Part shown: positions 7,901 through 16,751 of the stretch, one piece after another
Position numbering within the stretch: the first letter of the stretch is position 1
Layout of the letters: the number at the start of each line of letters is the position of its first letter
Assembly: GCA_030447275.1 (NCBI GenBank)
Contig: JAUJPF010000007.1
Span: 1-34,030, forward strand
DNA length: 34,030 nucleotides
Direction: 5' to 3'
Source of the DNA: Solirubrobacteraceae bacterium
GTDB lineage: Bacteria; Actinomycetota; Thermoleophilia; Solirubrobacterales; Solirubrobacteraceae
Made by a program: the position numbers and the translations under genes
Notes under the pieces: model-generated
Database searches by the model: none
Told to the model about the DNA's origin: nothing
The model's input: the letters and a program-made list of their open reading frames with translations, nothing else

Positions 7901-8572
7901 TCAGGCCGCGCCGGGCGTGACCAGGCCCGACTCGTAGGCCAGCACGACGGCCTGGACGCGGTCGCGCAGCCCGAGCTTCATCAGCAGCCGCGCGACGTGG
8001 GTCTTGACCGTCGTCTCGCTGACGATCAGCTCGGCGGCGATCTCCGCGTTGGAGAGCCCGCGCGCGATGAGCCCGAAGACCTCGAGCTCGCGCGCCGTGA
8101 GGTCGTCGAAGGACGGCGGCGGGGTCGGCGTCGCGGCGGGTCGGGCCTGCGCGAACTCCGCGATCAGCCGCTTGGTGATCGCCGGCGCGATGAGCGCGTC
8201 GCCGGCGGCGACGACGCGGATGCCCGCGGCGAGCTGCTCGGGCGGGACGTCCTTGAGCAGGAACCCCGACGCGCCCGCGCGCAGCGCCTCGTAGACGTAC
8301 TCGTTGAGGTCGAACGTCGTGAGCATGAGCACGCGCGGGCCGCTCTCGTCCTCGCCGGTGATGAGCCGCGTCGCCTCGATGCCGTCCATCTCCGGCATGC
8401 GGATGTCCATCAGGACGACGTCGGGCGCGAGCTCGCGGGCCATGTCGACCGCGAGCGCGCCGTCGCTCGCCTCGCCGACGATCTCGACGTCGTCCTCGAC
8501 CTCGAGGATCATCCGGAAGCCCGCGCGAACGAGCGCCTGGTCGTCGGCGATGAGGATGCGCAGCGGCGTCAT
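7901..8572 (-). CDS. NarL/LuxR-family response regulator
   Basis: The 223-aa product has a receiver domain (1-120) with the acidic pair Asp10-Asp11 (IADDQ), phospho-acceptor Asp56 (VVLMDIRMPEMDG), Thr85 (LMLTTF) and Lys106 (FLLKD). A Pro-rich linker leads to a LuxR helix-turn-helix (about 158-215: LTARELEVFGLIARGLSNAEIAAEL, then VSETTVKTHVARLLMKL; key residues T159, E162, K194). It overlaps the upstream kinase by ATGA (8569-8572), so the two are translationally coupled. It is the only regulator for two kinases. It probably binds DNA as a phospho-dimer; the inverted repeats at 10940-11005 are candidate targets, since the ABC exporter operon lies beyond them. Confidence 0.95.
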   Translation of the reverse strand: MTPLRILIADDQALVRAGFRMILEVEDDVEIVGEASDGALAVDMARELAPDVVLMDIRMPEMDGIEATRLITGEDESGPRVLMLTTFDLNEYVYEALRAGASGFLLKDVPPEQLAAGIRVVAAGDALIAPAITKRLIAEFAQARPAATPTPPPSFDDLTARELEVFGLIARGLSNAEIAAELIVSETTVKTHVARLLMKLGLRDRVQAVVLAYESGLVTPGAA

Positions 8573-9741
8573 GCGACCACCAACTCTGACCCATCGAGCG
8601 GCAGACGCGCCGTGACGACGAACCCTCCGTCAGGCCGCTCCGCCGCCGAGAGGGAACCGCCGTAGACCCGCACGCGCTCGCGCATCCCGACGATCCCGTG
8701 CCCCCCGCCGGGCAGCTCCGCGCGTGCGCCGCCGACCCGCCCGCGGTCGGCGACGACGACCTCCACCGCCTCGGCGTCCCACCGCAATACGACCTCGGTG
8801 GGCGCCGACCCGGCGTGCTTGAGCGCGTTGGTCAGCGCCTCCTGCACGACGCGGTAGATCGCCGCCTCGGCGCCGGCGGGGAGCGGGCGGCGCTCGCCCT
8901 CGACGCGCAGCGTCACCGGCAGCCCGGCCGCCTCGGCGCCCGCGACAAGCGCGTCGAGCTCTGAGAGCGTCGGCTGCGGCGCCATCGCCGCCGGCTCGTC
9001 GGGTCGTGCCGAGGACGCCGAGCAGCCGCCGCATCTCGAGCAGCGCCTCGCGGCCGGTGCGCTCGATCAGCCGCGCCGCCCCGGCGCGCTCGGGGTCGCG
9101 GTCGAGGATCCGCCGCGCGCCGCCGGCCTGCACGACCATCACCGAGACGGAGTGGGCGACGACGTCGTGCATCTCGCGCGCGATCCGGCGGCGCTCGTCG
9201 GCACCGCGCGCGCCGCCTGCCCCTCGCGATCCTCCTCGGCCCGAACCGCCGCCTCGTGCAGCTCGGCCGTCAGCCGCGCGCGGTGCTGGATCGCCCGCGC
9301 GGCGCCCCACGTCGCGGTGGTGAAGCCCCACGGGAAGATGAAGTCGCCGAGCACGGGATCGGCGAACGAGAGCGAGACGCCGGCGACCCCGGCGATGATG
9401 ATCGCGAGCCCGAGCACCGCCGTGCGTACCTCCGGCAGGCCGCCCACGGTGTATGCCCAGATCACGACGAGCATCAACGGCGTGAAGAAGCTCTCGGTGC
9501 TCGTTGATCGCGAGCGTCATCGGGATCGCGGCGGCGAAGAGCACGACGAGCGCCGGCAGCGGCGCGCGCGGCGCCGGAAGGCGATCGTCGCCGTCATCAC
9601 GAGGACCATCGCCACCGCCAGGCCGCGCTCGGCGCCGGAGCCCTCGGCGACGACGATCGCCTCGGTCACTCCGAAGACGGCGAGCACGGCCGCGAGCAGA
9701 CGGTCGAGCGTCCGCGGCGGCAGGCCGCGCAGCCGCGTCAT
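8569..9741 (-). pseudogene. DesK-like sensor histidine kinase, frame broken four times
   Basis: Reading across frames gives a complete kinase of about 390 aa: N-terminal membrane helices ([44 protein letters not shown]), a HisKA_3 dimerisation domain with the phospho-His in [19 protein letters not shown], and a HATPase_c domain ([16 protein letters not shown] as N box, [13 protein letters not shown] as G box). The frame changes near 9563, 9500, 9202 and 9003, each by one base; at 9202 the reading is repaired by one extra base. All catalytic motifs survive, so sequencing indels are likelier than decay. It overlaps both neighbours by ATGA and probably phosphorylates the regulator at 7901-8572. 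Confidence 0.85.
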
Positions 9742-10879
9742 GCCGGCACCTCGCGCGGCAGCCGTGCGCGGACGACGTGGCCGCCGTCGCGCCGGGGCGC
9801 CGCGGTCAGCTCGCCGCCGTAGAGGGCGACGCGCTCGCGCAGGCCGAGCGCCGGGCCGTCGCCGAGCAGCCGCCCGTCGTCGTGGACCTCCAGCTCCACC
9901 GCGGCCGGCGCGTAGCGCACGCGCACCTCGGCGCTGTCCGCCCGTGCGCGCGCAGCGCGCCGTTCAGCGCCTCTTGCACGACGCGGTAGCCGGTCACGTC
10001 GATGCCGGCGGGCAGCTCGACCTCGTCACCCTCGATCGACATCGTCACCGGCAGGCCGGCGGCGCCGGCGCGGCGCACCAGGGCGTCCAGGTGGCGCAGG
10101 CTCGGCTGCGGCGCGAGCGCGAGCTCCTCGTCCTCCGCGCGCAGCACGCCGAGCAGCCGGCGCAGCTCGCCGAGCGCGTCGCGGCCGCGGTCCTCGACGG
10201 CGCAGAACGCCTGGCGCGCGAGGTCGGGCTTGCGTCCCGCCAGGCGGCCCGCCGCCGTCGCCTGGAGGGTCATCTCGGTCAGCGCGTGGGCGACAATGTC
10301 GTGCAGGTCGCCGGCGATCCGCGCGCGCTCGTCGGCGACGGCGCGCTCGGCGCGATCGGCCCGCTCCCGTTCGAGGCGGGCGGCCTTCTCGCGCAGCGCG
10401 CGCTGCAGCTGCGACCGGTGGCGGATGAGGCGCCCGGTGACCATCGGCGCCGCGACGAAGAAGAGGGTCAGCCACAGGACGTCGGCGACCAGGATCCCGT
10501 CGTCGTCGAGCGCCTCGGCGAGCAGTCCGAAGCCCAGCGCGATCGGCGCGGTCACCCACCACCACCGGCTGTCGCTGTTCGCCGCCGCCGAGTAGCACAT
10601 GAAGATCGCGACGAAGAGCGGCACGAACAGGTGGTCGGTCACCGCCGGCCCGGACGCCTGCACGCCGACGAACGGCACCATCGTGAAGAGGAACGCGGTC
10701 AGCGGGAACCGCCGGCGGAGCGCCAGGCAGCCCGCGAGCACGAGCACCAGGAGGTGAACGGCGACCTGGTGCTCTCGGACGAACAGCGCCTCCAGCTGCA
10801 TCTCGACCCCCGCCACGACGGCCACGAGCAGGTCGAGGCGGCGCGGGTCGAGGCGGCGGAGGCGGTGGACGAGGGGCAC
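9738..10879 (-). CDS. Second DesK-like sensor histidine kinase, one frameshift
   Basis: GTG 10879 opens a kinase of about 380 aa: four to five membrane helices (about 17-140, including [20 protein letters not shown] and [14 protein letters not shown]), a coiled linker, HisKA_3 with the phospho-His in [18 protein letters not shown], then HATPase_c ([13 protein letters not shown], and [14 protein letters not shown] in the last part). A one-base break near 9945 separates the N box from the rest of the ATPase domain. The G box ([14 protein letters not shown]) is less glycine-rich than in the neighbouring kinase. It is first gene of the operon; its TGA overlaps the next kinase's ATG (9738-9741). 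TACCGT stands 9 nt before the GTG. Confidence 0.85.
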
Positions 10880-10888
10880 CCTGCGGCA

Positions 10889-10894
10889 ACGGTA
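10889..10894 (-). promoter_or_regulatory. Leaderless -10 hexamer (TACCGT) of the kinase operon
   Basis: TACCGT on the reverse strand ends 9 nt before GTG 10879. The start lacks a clear Shine-Dalgarno. It would drive the two kinases and the regulator as one transcript. Confidence 0.5.
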
Positions 10895-10939
10895 GCCCCG
10901 GACTGACTGCCGTTCGTCGTCCCGCGGGGCGATCCCCCT

Positions 10940-10957
10940 GTCATCCCTGAGGATGAC
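10940..10957. promoter_or_regulatory. Inverted repeat GTCATCC-ctga-GGATGAC, candidate operator
   Basis: Perfect 7-bp arms with a 4-nt centre lie in the 160-nt region between the divergent kinase operon and the SRPBCC/ABC operon. Its size fits a NarL-family dimer site. It lies upstream of the leaderless -10 at 10889-10894 for the kinase operon. Binding by the regulator at 7901-8572 is inference from position. Confidence 0.5.
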
Positions 10958-10986
10958 CCCGAGTCCACCTCGAACCGCCTGCAAAT

Positions 10987-11005
10987 CGTCACAGCGAGTG
11001 ACGAC
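10987..11005. promoter_or_regulatory. Inverted repeat TCGTCAC-agcga-GTGACGA, candidate operator
   Basis: Perfect 7-bp arms with a 5-nt centre, 35 nt before ATG 11040. It is the second inverted repeat in the same divergent region, with a GTCA core related to the first (GTCATCC). Position near the SRPBCC/ABC start suggests control of that operon. Confidence 0.45.
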
Positions 11006-11039
11006 GCCGGGGTCCGCCGGTGAGACGGTTGGCACCGTC

Positions 11040-11489
11040 ATGAGGACCTGGACCGCCACCACCACCGTCGACGCGCCGCCGGATGCGGTGCTCGACCTGC
11101 TGACCGACCCGCAGGCCATCGCGTCGTGGGCCCCGGTCGCCTTCGAGGTCTCCGACCTCGACAGCGACCGGCTGGCCCCCGGCAGCCGGCCGCACGTGGA
11201 GGGCCGCCTCGGCGGCGTCTCGGTGGGATTCGACGTCGAGGTCCTCGAAGCCGGCGAGGACGGCCTCGCGCTCCGCGCGGCGGGGCCGGTCGCCATCGAC
11301 GTCCGCTACGACCTCGAGCCCGCCTCGCGCGGCAGCGAGGTCCGCGCGTCGATCGGCGTCCGGCCCGGCCGCGGGTTCCGCGGCCGGATCCTCGCGGAGG
11401 CCACCGGCGCGCTGCTCGGCGCCGGGGCCCTCGAGACCGCGCTCGACCGCATCGGTCGCAGCGCCGCCGCGGCGTTCGTCGCGGCCTGA
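11040..11489 (+). CDS. SRPBCC (START/polyketide cyclase-like) family protein
   Basis: The 149-aa product starts TWTATTTVDAPPDAVLDLLTDP, the standard first strand and helix of SRPBCC ligand-binding proteins, and continues with the curved sheet (AFEVSDLDSDRLAPGS, GGVSVGFDVEVLEAGEDGLAL, IDVRYDLEPASRGSEV) and the long C-terminal helix (ALLGAGALETALDRIGRSA). Such proteins bind hydrophobic ligands such as lipids. ATG 11040 is used; a longer in-frame reading reaches into the operator region. It is followed after 28 nt by an ABC ATPase and a permease, so it may bind or present the exported lipid-like substrate, which is inference. Confidence 0.85.
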   Translation: MRTWTATTTVDAPPDAVLDLLTDPQAIASWAPVAFEVSDLDSDRLAPGSRPHVEGRLGGVSVGFDVEVLEAGEDGLALRAAGPVAIDVRYDLEPASRGSEVRASIGVRPGRGFRGRILAEATGALLGAGALETALDRIGRSAAAAFVAA

Positions 11490-11517
11490 ACCACCGAACC
11501 ACCCAGGAGACAGCCAC

Positions 11518-12279
<762 letters not shown>

Positions 12280-14694
12280 ATGCTTCGCCTCACGCTCAAG
12301 GGACTGGCCGCGCGCCCGCTGCGCACGGCCCTGACCACCCTGGCCATCGTGCTGGGGGTCGCGCTCGTCAGCGGTGCGCTCACGCTCACCGACACGCAGC
12401 GCAAGGGCGCCGACGCGCTGTCGTCGGCGTCGTACGACGGCACCGACGCCGTCGTGTCCGCCAGGACGGCGTTCGCCGTCGACTCGTCGGAGGACTGGGC
12501 GATCCAGAAGCCGACGATCGCCGCCTCGACGCTCGAGAAGGTGCGCGCGGTGCCGGAGGTCGGTGTGGCGGTCGGCGACGTGACCGACCAGAACGCGAAG
12601 ATCATCGGCAAGGACGGCAAGCCGCTGGGCGAGGGCCCGTACTTCGGCGTCGGCTTCGACTCGCGCGCCGGGGGCGCGCAGCGGCTCTCGCCGTTCAAGC
12701 TCAAGGACGGGCGCTGGGCAACGGGGCCCGGCCAGGTGGTCATCGACGCCAAGACGGCGGAGGACGAGGGCTACAAGCTCGGCGACCGCGTGAGGATCGC
12801 GACGCTCGCCGGGACGAAGCCGTTCGAGATCGTCGGCGTGTCGAACTTCGGCGAGGTCAAGTCGCTCGGCACCGCCACGACGGCCGTGTTCGAGATCGAG
12901 ACGGCGCGCACCCTGTTCGACAAGGGGAACGCGTACGACTCGATCCTCGTCGCAGGCCGCGAGGGCGGACCGAGCGGCGTCGCAGTCCGCGAGGCGGTGG
13001 CCCGCGCGGTGCCCGAGGCACAGATCGAAACCGCGGCCGCGCACGACCGCTTCACGTTCGACGGGCTCGAGGGGTTCATCTCGATCATCCGCACCGTGCT
13101 GCTGGCGTTCGGCGGCGTGGCGATCCTCGTCGGCGCGCTGACGATCCTCAACAGCCTGTCGATCACCGTCGCGCAGCGCACGCGGGAGCTCGGCCTCGTC
13201 CGGCTCATCGGCGCGTCGCGCAAGCAGGTGCTGTCGACGGTCGTCCTCGAGGCGTTCACGATCGGCTTGCTCGGCTCGATCGTCGGCCTCGCGGTCGGGT
13301 ACGGCCTGGCCGCCGCGCTGTCGTCGTTCTTCGCGGCGATCGGGCTCGACCTGCCGGAGGCCGGCACGGTGTTCTCGACCGGCACGATCGTCGTCTCGCT
13401 GATCGTCGGCACCGTGATCACGACGCTGGCGGGCATCGTCCCGGCGGTGCGCGCGACGCGGATCGCCCCGGTGACCGCGCTGCGCGACGCCTCGGAGGGC
13501 ACGCGGAAGGTCGGGCTCCCCGGCCGGCTCGTGCGGCCGTTCGTCTCGCTGCTCGGCCGCCCGGCCGAGCGGGTCGGGGGGATCGCCGGAAAGCTCGCGC
13601 GGCGCAACTCGCTGCGTCAGCCGGGTCGCACCGCGGCCACCGCCGGCGCGCTGACCGTCGGCGTCGCGCTCGTCACCGTCGTCGCCGTGCTGGCCGCCGG
13701 CCTGCGCGACACCACCGAGGGCGCGGCCGAGCGCCGCGTGCACGCGACGCACGTCGTCAGCTCGCAGGACGGCTGGACGCCGACCGAGCCGGCGATCGCC
13801 AAGGCGATCGAGGCTGCTCCCGGCGTCGACCGCGTCACCACGATCAAGCAGGACGGCGCCCGGGCGTTCGGCGACACCGAGCGCGTGAACGGCCTCGACC
13901 CCCGCACGGCGGACGAGCTGTTCTCGTTCGACTACGCCGACGGCGCCAAGACGAGCGTCGCACAGCTCGGTGCGAGCGGCGCGATCCTCGACGAGGGGCT
14001 CGCGAAGGAGCGCGGCCTGAAGGTCGGCGACTCGTTCGAGATCACCTCGGCGTCGGGCAAGAAGCTCGACCTGACGGTCAAGGGGATCGAGACCTCGCCC
14101 GTGCTCGACGCGTTCGACCTCGGGCCGATCAGCATCGGAAGCGAGGCCTACGAGCGCGCGTTCGAGAACGACCGCAGCGTGTACACGTTCGTCGACGCGG
14201 AGTCGACGACCGCCGTGGAGAACGCGCTGAAGCCGTTCCCCGACTCGAAGGTGGTCGACAAGCCCCAGTTCATCCAGGACCGGATGGAGGGGATCGACAT
14301 GCTGATGGCGATCTTCGCGGTGCTCCTCGCGCTGGCGATCATCGTCAGCCTGTTCGGCATCGTCAACGCCCTCGTGCTCGCCACGTTCGAGCGGCGCCGC
14401 GAGCTCGGCATGCTCGCCGCGGTCGGCATGACCCGCCGGCAGATCCGCCGGATGGTGCGCCACGAGAGCATCGTCACCGCGCTCATGGGCGTGTCGACCG
14501 GCATCGTCGTCGGGCTCGCGCTCGGCTACGCGGTCACGTCGGCGCTGAGCGACGAGGGGCTGACGTTCGCGGTCCCCGGCGGCTCGCTGGTGACGCTCGC
14601 GGTCGCCGGCGTCATCGCCGGCGTCCTCGCGGCGGTGCTGCCGGCCCGCCGCGCGTCGCGGATGAGCCCGCTGAACGCGCTGGCGTACGAATAG
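12280..14694 (+). CDS. FtsX/MacB-type ABC permease with two FtsX domains
   Basis: The 804-aa product begins with LKGLAARPLRTALTTLAIVLGVAL, a first membrane helix (about 17-35), followed by a large extracytoplasmic MacB-PCD-like domain (about 40-260). FtsX domain 1 spans about 265-405 with RTRELGLVRLIGASRKQVL. A second N-terminal-like helix (GRTAATAGALTVGVALVTVV) near 450 opens the second half, with another extracytoplasmic domain and FtsX domain 2 (about 675-804; ERRRELGMLAAVGMTRRQIRR, LPARRASRMSPLNALAYE). This duplicated layout is usual for actinobacterial permeases that work with one ATPase. Start is ATG 12280, directly after the ATPase stop. Exported substrate is unknown. Confidence 0.95.
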   Translation: MLRLTLKGLAARPLRTALTTLAIVLGVALVSGALTLTDTQRKGADALSSASYDGTDAVVSARTAFAVDSSEDWAIQKPTIAASTLEKVRAVPEVGVAVGDVTDQNAKIIGKDGKPLGEGPYFGVGFDSRAGGAQRLSPFKLKDGRWATGPGQVVIDAKTAEDEGYKLGDRVRIATLAGTKPFEIVGVSNFGEVKSLGTATTAVFEIETARTLFDKGNAYDSILVAGREGGPSGVAVREAVARAVPEAQIETAAAHDRFTFDGLEGFISIIRTVLLAFGGVAILVGALTILNSLSITVAQRTRELGLVRLIGASRKQVLSTVVLEAFTIGLLGSIVGLAVGYGLAAALSSFFAAIGLDLPEAGTVFSTGTIVVSLIVGTVITTLAGIVPAVRATRIAPVTALRDASEGTRKVGLPGRLVRPFVSLLGRPAERVGGIAGKLARRNSLRQPGRTAATAGALTVGVALVTVVAVLAAGLRDTTEGAAERRVHATHVVSSQDGWTPTEPAIAKAIEAAPGVDRVTTIKQDGARAFGDTERVNGLDPRTADELFSFDYADGAKTSVAQLGASGAILDEGLAKERGLKVGDSFEITSASGKKLDLTVKGIETSPVLDAFDLGPISIGSEAYERAFENDRSVYTFVDAESTTAVENALKPFPDSKVVDKPQFIQDRMEGIDMLMAIFAVLLALAIIVSLFGIVNALVLATFERRRELGMLAAVGMTRRQIRRMVRHESIVTALMGVSTGIVVGLALGYAVTSALSDEGLTFAVPGGSLVTLAVAGVIAGVLAAVLPARRASRMSPLNALAYE

Positions 14695-14695
14695 G

Positions 14696-14722
14696 ACGAA
14701 GACTCGCAGGGCGAGTCTTCGT
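14696..14722. terminator. Hairpin 1 of a tandem terminator
   Basis: 12-bp perfect arms (ACGAAGACTCGC and its complement) with a 3-nt loop AGG, starting 2 nt after the permease stop. No T tract follows. Confidence 0.7.
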
Positions 14723-14723
14723 T

Positions 14724-14754
14724 GGGAGAAAGTCGCCTGGGGCGACTTTCTCCC
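14724..14754. terminator. Hairpin 2 of a tandem terminator
   Basis: 14-bp perfect arms (GGGAGAAAGTCGCC and its complement) with a 3-nt loop TGG, 2 nt after hairpin 1. It lies 24 nt from the end of the convergent HD-GYP gene, so it could stop transcription from both sides. Confidence 0.7.
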
Positions 14755-14777
14755 GCGCGGGGTGGGACGGCGGGCCG

Positions 14778-15896
14778 CTAGGCCGCGGCCTGCTGGGCGC
14801 CGCCGTCCTCGTGACCCGCGAGGACGGCGCGCTCGAGCTCCTCGACCGAGCCGTCGTCGTTGCGGATGCGGACGTGCGGGCGGTACGGCTCGTTGACGTC
14901 GACGTCGACGACCACGGCGCGGCGGCCGTCGGCGAGGTCGACCTCGTAGCCGGGCGGGTACGGCATGACGACCTTGTTGAAGACGGCGACGACCTCGGGG
15001 TCGAACGCGGTGCCGCTCCCCGACTGGATGATCCCGACGCCGACGACGGGGGGCGCCGCCGACTTGTAGGTGCGCTCCGAGGTGACGGCGTCGTAGACGT
15101 CGGCCACCGACGAGATGCGGGCGAACTGGTGGATGCGCTCGCCGGCCAGGCCGTCGGGGTAGCCCTTGCCGTCGAGGCGCTCGTGGTGGTGGCGGACCAC
15201 GGCGCGCACGAGGAACGACGCGTCCTCGCCGAGCATGTCGCAGCCGATGACGGGGTGGCGGCGCATGACCTCCCACTCCTCCTCGGTCAGCTTGCCCGGC
15301 TTGTCGAGGACCTCCTTGGGGATGGCCAGCTTGCCGATGTCGTGCAGGAGCAGGCCGAGCCCGATCTTCTGCAGGCGGCTCTCGAGGCCGTCGTAGCGGC
15401 GCCGGCCGGTGAAGTCGACCCAGCCGTGGTCTGAGAAGGTGCGGCGCGCGAGCAGGACGCCGAGCGCGGTGACGTCGACGACGTGCTGGAGGAGGTACTG
15501 GTCGGCCCCCATCATGTCCGCGAGGTGCAGCGCGATGTCGGGGGTGTTCTGGACCTCCTGCGTGATGAGGTCCGCCATGTCGGCGAGGTCGGCCAGCGCG
15601 GTGTCGGACAGGCCCTTGCCCGTCTTCATCGCGTGCTTGGCCTCGTTGAGGGCGTTGCCGACCGCGCCCGCCGTCTTGCGGCGGGTCTCCTCGGTCATGA
15701 TCGTCTGCGGCGCGATCCCCTCGGAGAGGTCGTCGTCGACCCACACGGTCGAGATGCCGTTCTCGACGAGGGCGCGCTTGTAGCGCTCGCTGATGCCCAC
15801 GCCGCGACGCAGCAGCGGGATGCCGCTCTGGCCGGCGTAGACGTCCTGGGCGAGGACGGCGCCGACCTCGATCTGGCGTGAGCTGACGAGACGCAT
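14778..15896 (-). CDS. HD-GYP cyclic-di-GMP phosphodiesterase
   Basis: The 372-aa product has an N-terminal region like DUF3391 (1-60: QIEVGAVLAQDVYAGQSGIP, LVENGISTVWVDDD), a helical linker, and an HD-GYP domain (about 130-320) with a metal-binding HD pair (LLHDIGKLAIP, His185-Asp186), a histidine run (VRHHHERLDGKGYPDGL) and the GYP triad at 245-247. It should cleave c-di-GMP. A C-terminal beta extension (about 310-365, YEVDLADGRRAVVVDVDVNEPYRPHVRI) is often found after such domains. ATG 15896 is chosen because the domain starts there; TACCCC 8 nt upstream is a weak leaderless -10. The next gene is divergent. Confidence 0.93.
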   Translation of the reverse strand: MRLVSSRQIEVGAVLAQDVYAGQSGIPLLRRGVGISERYKRALVENGISTVWVDDDLSEGIAPQTIMTEETRRKTAGAVGNALNEAKHAMKTGKGLSDTALADLADMADLITQEVQNTPDIALHLADMMGADQYLLQHVVDVTALGVLLARRTFSDHGWVDFTGRRRYDGLESRLQKIGLGLLLHDIGKLAIPKEVLDKPGKLTEEEWEVMRRHPVIGCDMLGEDASFLVRAVVRHHHERLDGKGYPDGLAGERIHQFARISSVADVYDAVTSERTYKSAAPPVVGVGIIQSGSGTAFDPEVVAVFNKVVMPYPPGYEVDLADGRRAVVVDVDVNEPYRPHVRIRNDDGSVEELERAVLAGHEDGGAQQAAA

Positions 15897-15947
15897 CGAC
15901 GGTCGGGGTAGTCGGCGCGGCGCCGCCCTGCTTGAGGGCGCGGCGGG

Positions 15948-15953
15948 TACGCT
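15948..15953 (+). promoter_or_regulatory. Leaderless -10 hexamer (TACGCT) of the FAH-family gene
   Basis: TACGCT ends 9 nt before ATG 15963 and matches TAnnnT; no ribosome site is visible between them. Confidence 0.45.
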
Positions 15954-15962
15954 GCGCGCGGC

Positions 15963-16751
15963 ATGAAGCTGGCCACGTTCCTGCCCCGCGACGGCACCGG
16001 CGCCCCGCTCGCCGGCGAGGTCCTCGGCGACGAGGTGGTGGCGTTCGCCGAGGGCGAGACCGTCGTCGACCGGCTCGCCGCCGCCGACCGGACGCCGGCG
16101 CGCGGCGAGGCGTTCCCGCTGGCCGACGTGACGCTGCTCGCGCCGATCCCGCGGCCGCGCGCGATCTTCGGGATCGGCCTCAACTACCGCGGGCACGCCG
16201 AGGAGCAGGGCGGGGCCCTCCCCGAGCGCCCGCTCGTGTTCATGAAGCTGCCCTCGTCGGCCGCGCCGCCGTTCGGGCCGGTCCGCTGCCCGCCCGTCGT
16301 ACGCAGGCTCGACTACGAGGGCGAGCTGGCCGTCGTGATGGGCGCGGGAGGCGAGCCCGCCGGCTACGCCGTCGCCGACGACATCAGCGCGCGCGACCTC
16401 CAGAAGCGCGAGCCACAGTGGACCCGCGCCAAGGGCGCCGACGGCTTCTGCCCGTACGGGCCCTGGATCACGACCGCCGACGAGGTGGAGGACCCGGAGG
16501 ACCTCGGGCTGCGCACGTGGGTCAACGGCGAGCTGCGCCAGGACGCGCGCACCAGCGACCTCATCTTCGGCATCCGCGAGGTCGTCGCGTTCCTCTCGGA
16601 GACGTGCACGCTCGAGCCCGGCGACCTCATCCTCACCGGCACCCCGTCGGGCGTCGGCGCCTTCGCCGACCCGCCGTCGTTCCTGGCGTCAGGCGACGTG
16701 GTCCGGATCGAGATCGAGCGCCTCGGCGCGATCGAGCACGCGATCGTTTGA
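15963..16751 (+). CDS. Fumarylacetoacetate hydrolase family protein
   Basis: The 262-aa product has an N-terminal cap (1-60) and a FAH catalytic domain: [36 protein letters not shown] (metal-ligand Glu pair), [31 protein letters not shown] and [11 protein letters not shown]. The family hydrolyses or decarboxylates 2-oxo acids and 1,3-diketo acids (acylpyruvases, 2-hydroxyhepta-2,4-diene-dioate isomerases, fumarylpyruvate hydrolases); the exact reaction cannot be read. It sits between two c-di-GMP enzymes with no pathway partner. Its last 63 nt overlap the end of the convergent GGDEF/HD-GYP gene. Confidence 0.93.
   Translation: MKLATFLPRDGTGAPLAGEVLGDEVVAFAEGETVVDRLAAADRTPARGEAFPLADVTLLAPIPRPRAIFGIGLNYRGHAEEQGGALPERPLVFMKLPSSAAPPFGPVRCPPVVRRLDYEGELAVVMGAGGEPAGYAVADDISARDLQKREPQWTRAKGADGFCPYGPWITTADEVEDPEDLGLRTWVNGELRQDARTSDLIFGIREVVAFLSETCTLEPGDLILTGTPSGVGAFADPPSFLASGDVVRIEIERLGAIEHAIV

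Noticed and set aside
3147..7920. Long readings across acyl-CoA dehydrogenase, yqgE and protease
   Set aside because: Shadows of genes in other frames, with no motifs and biased composition.
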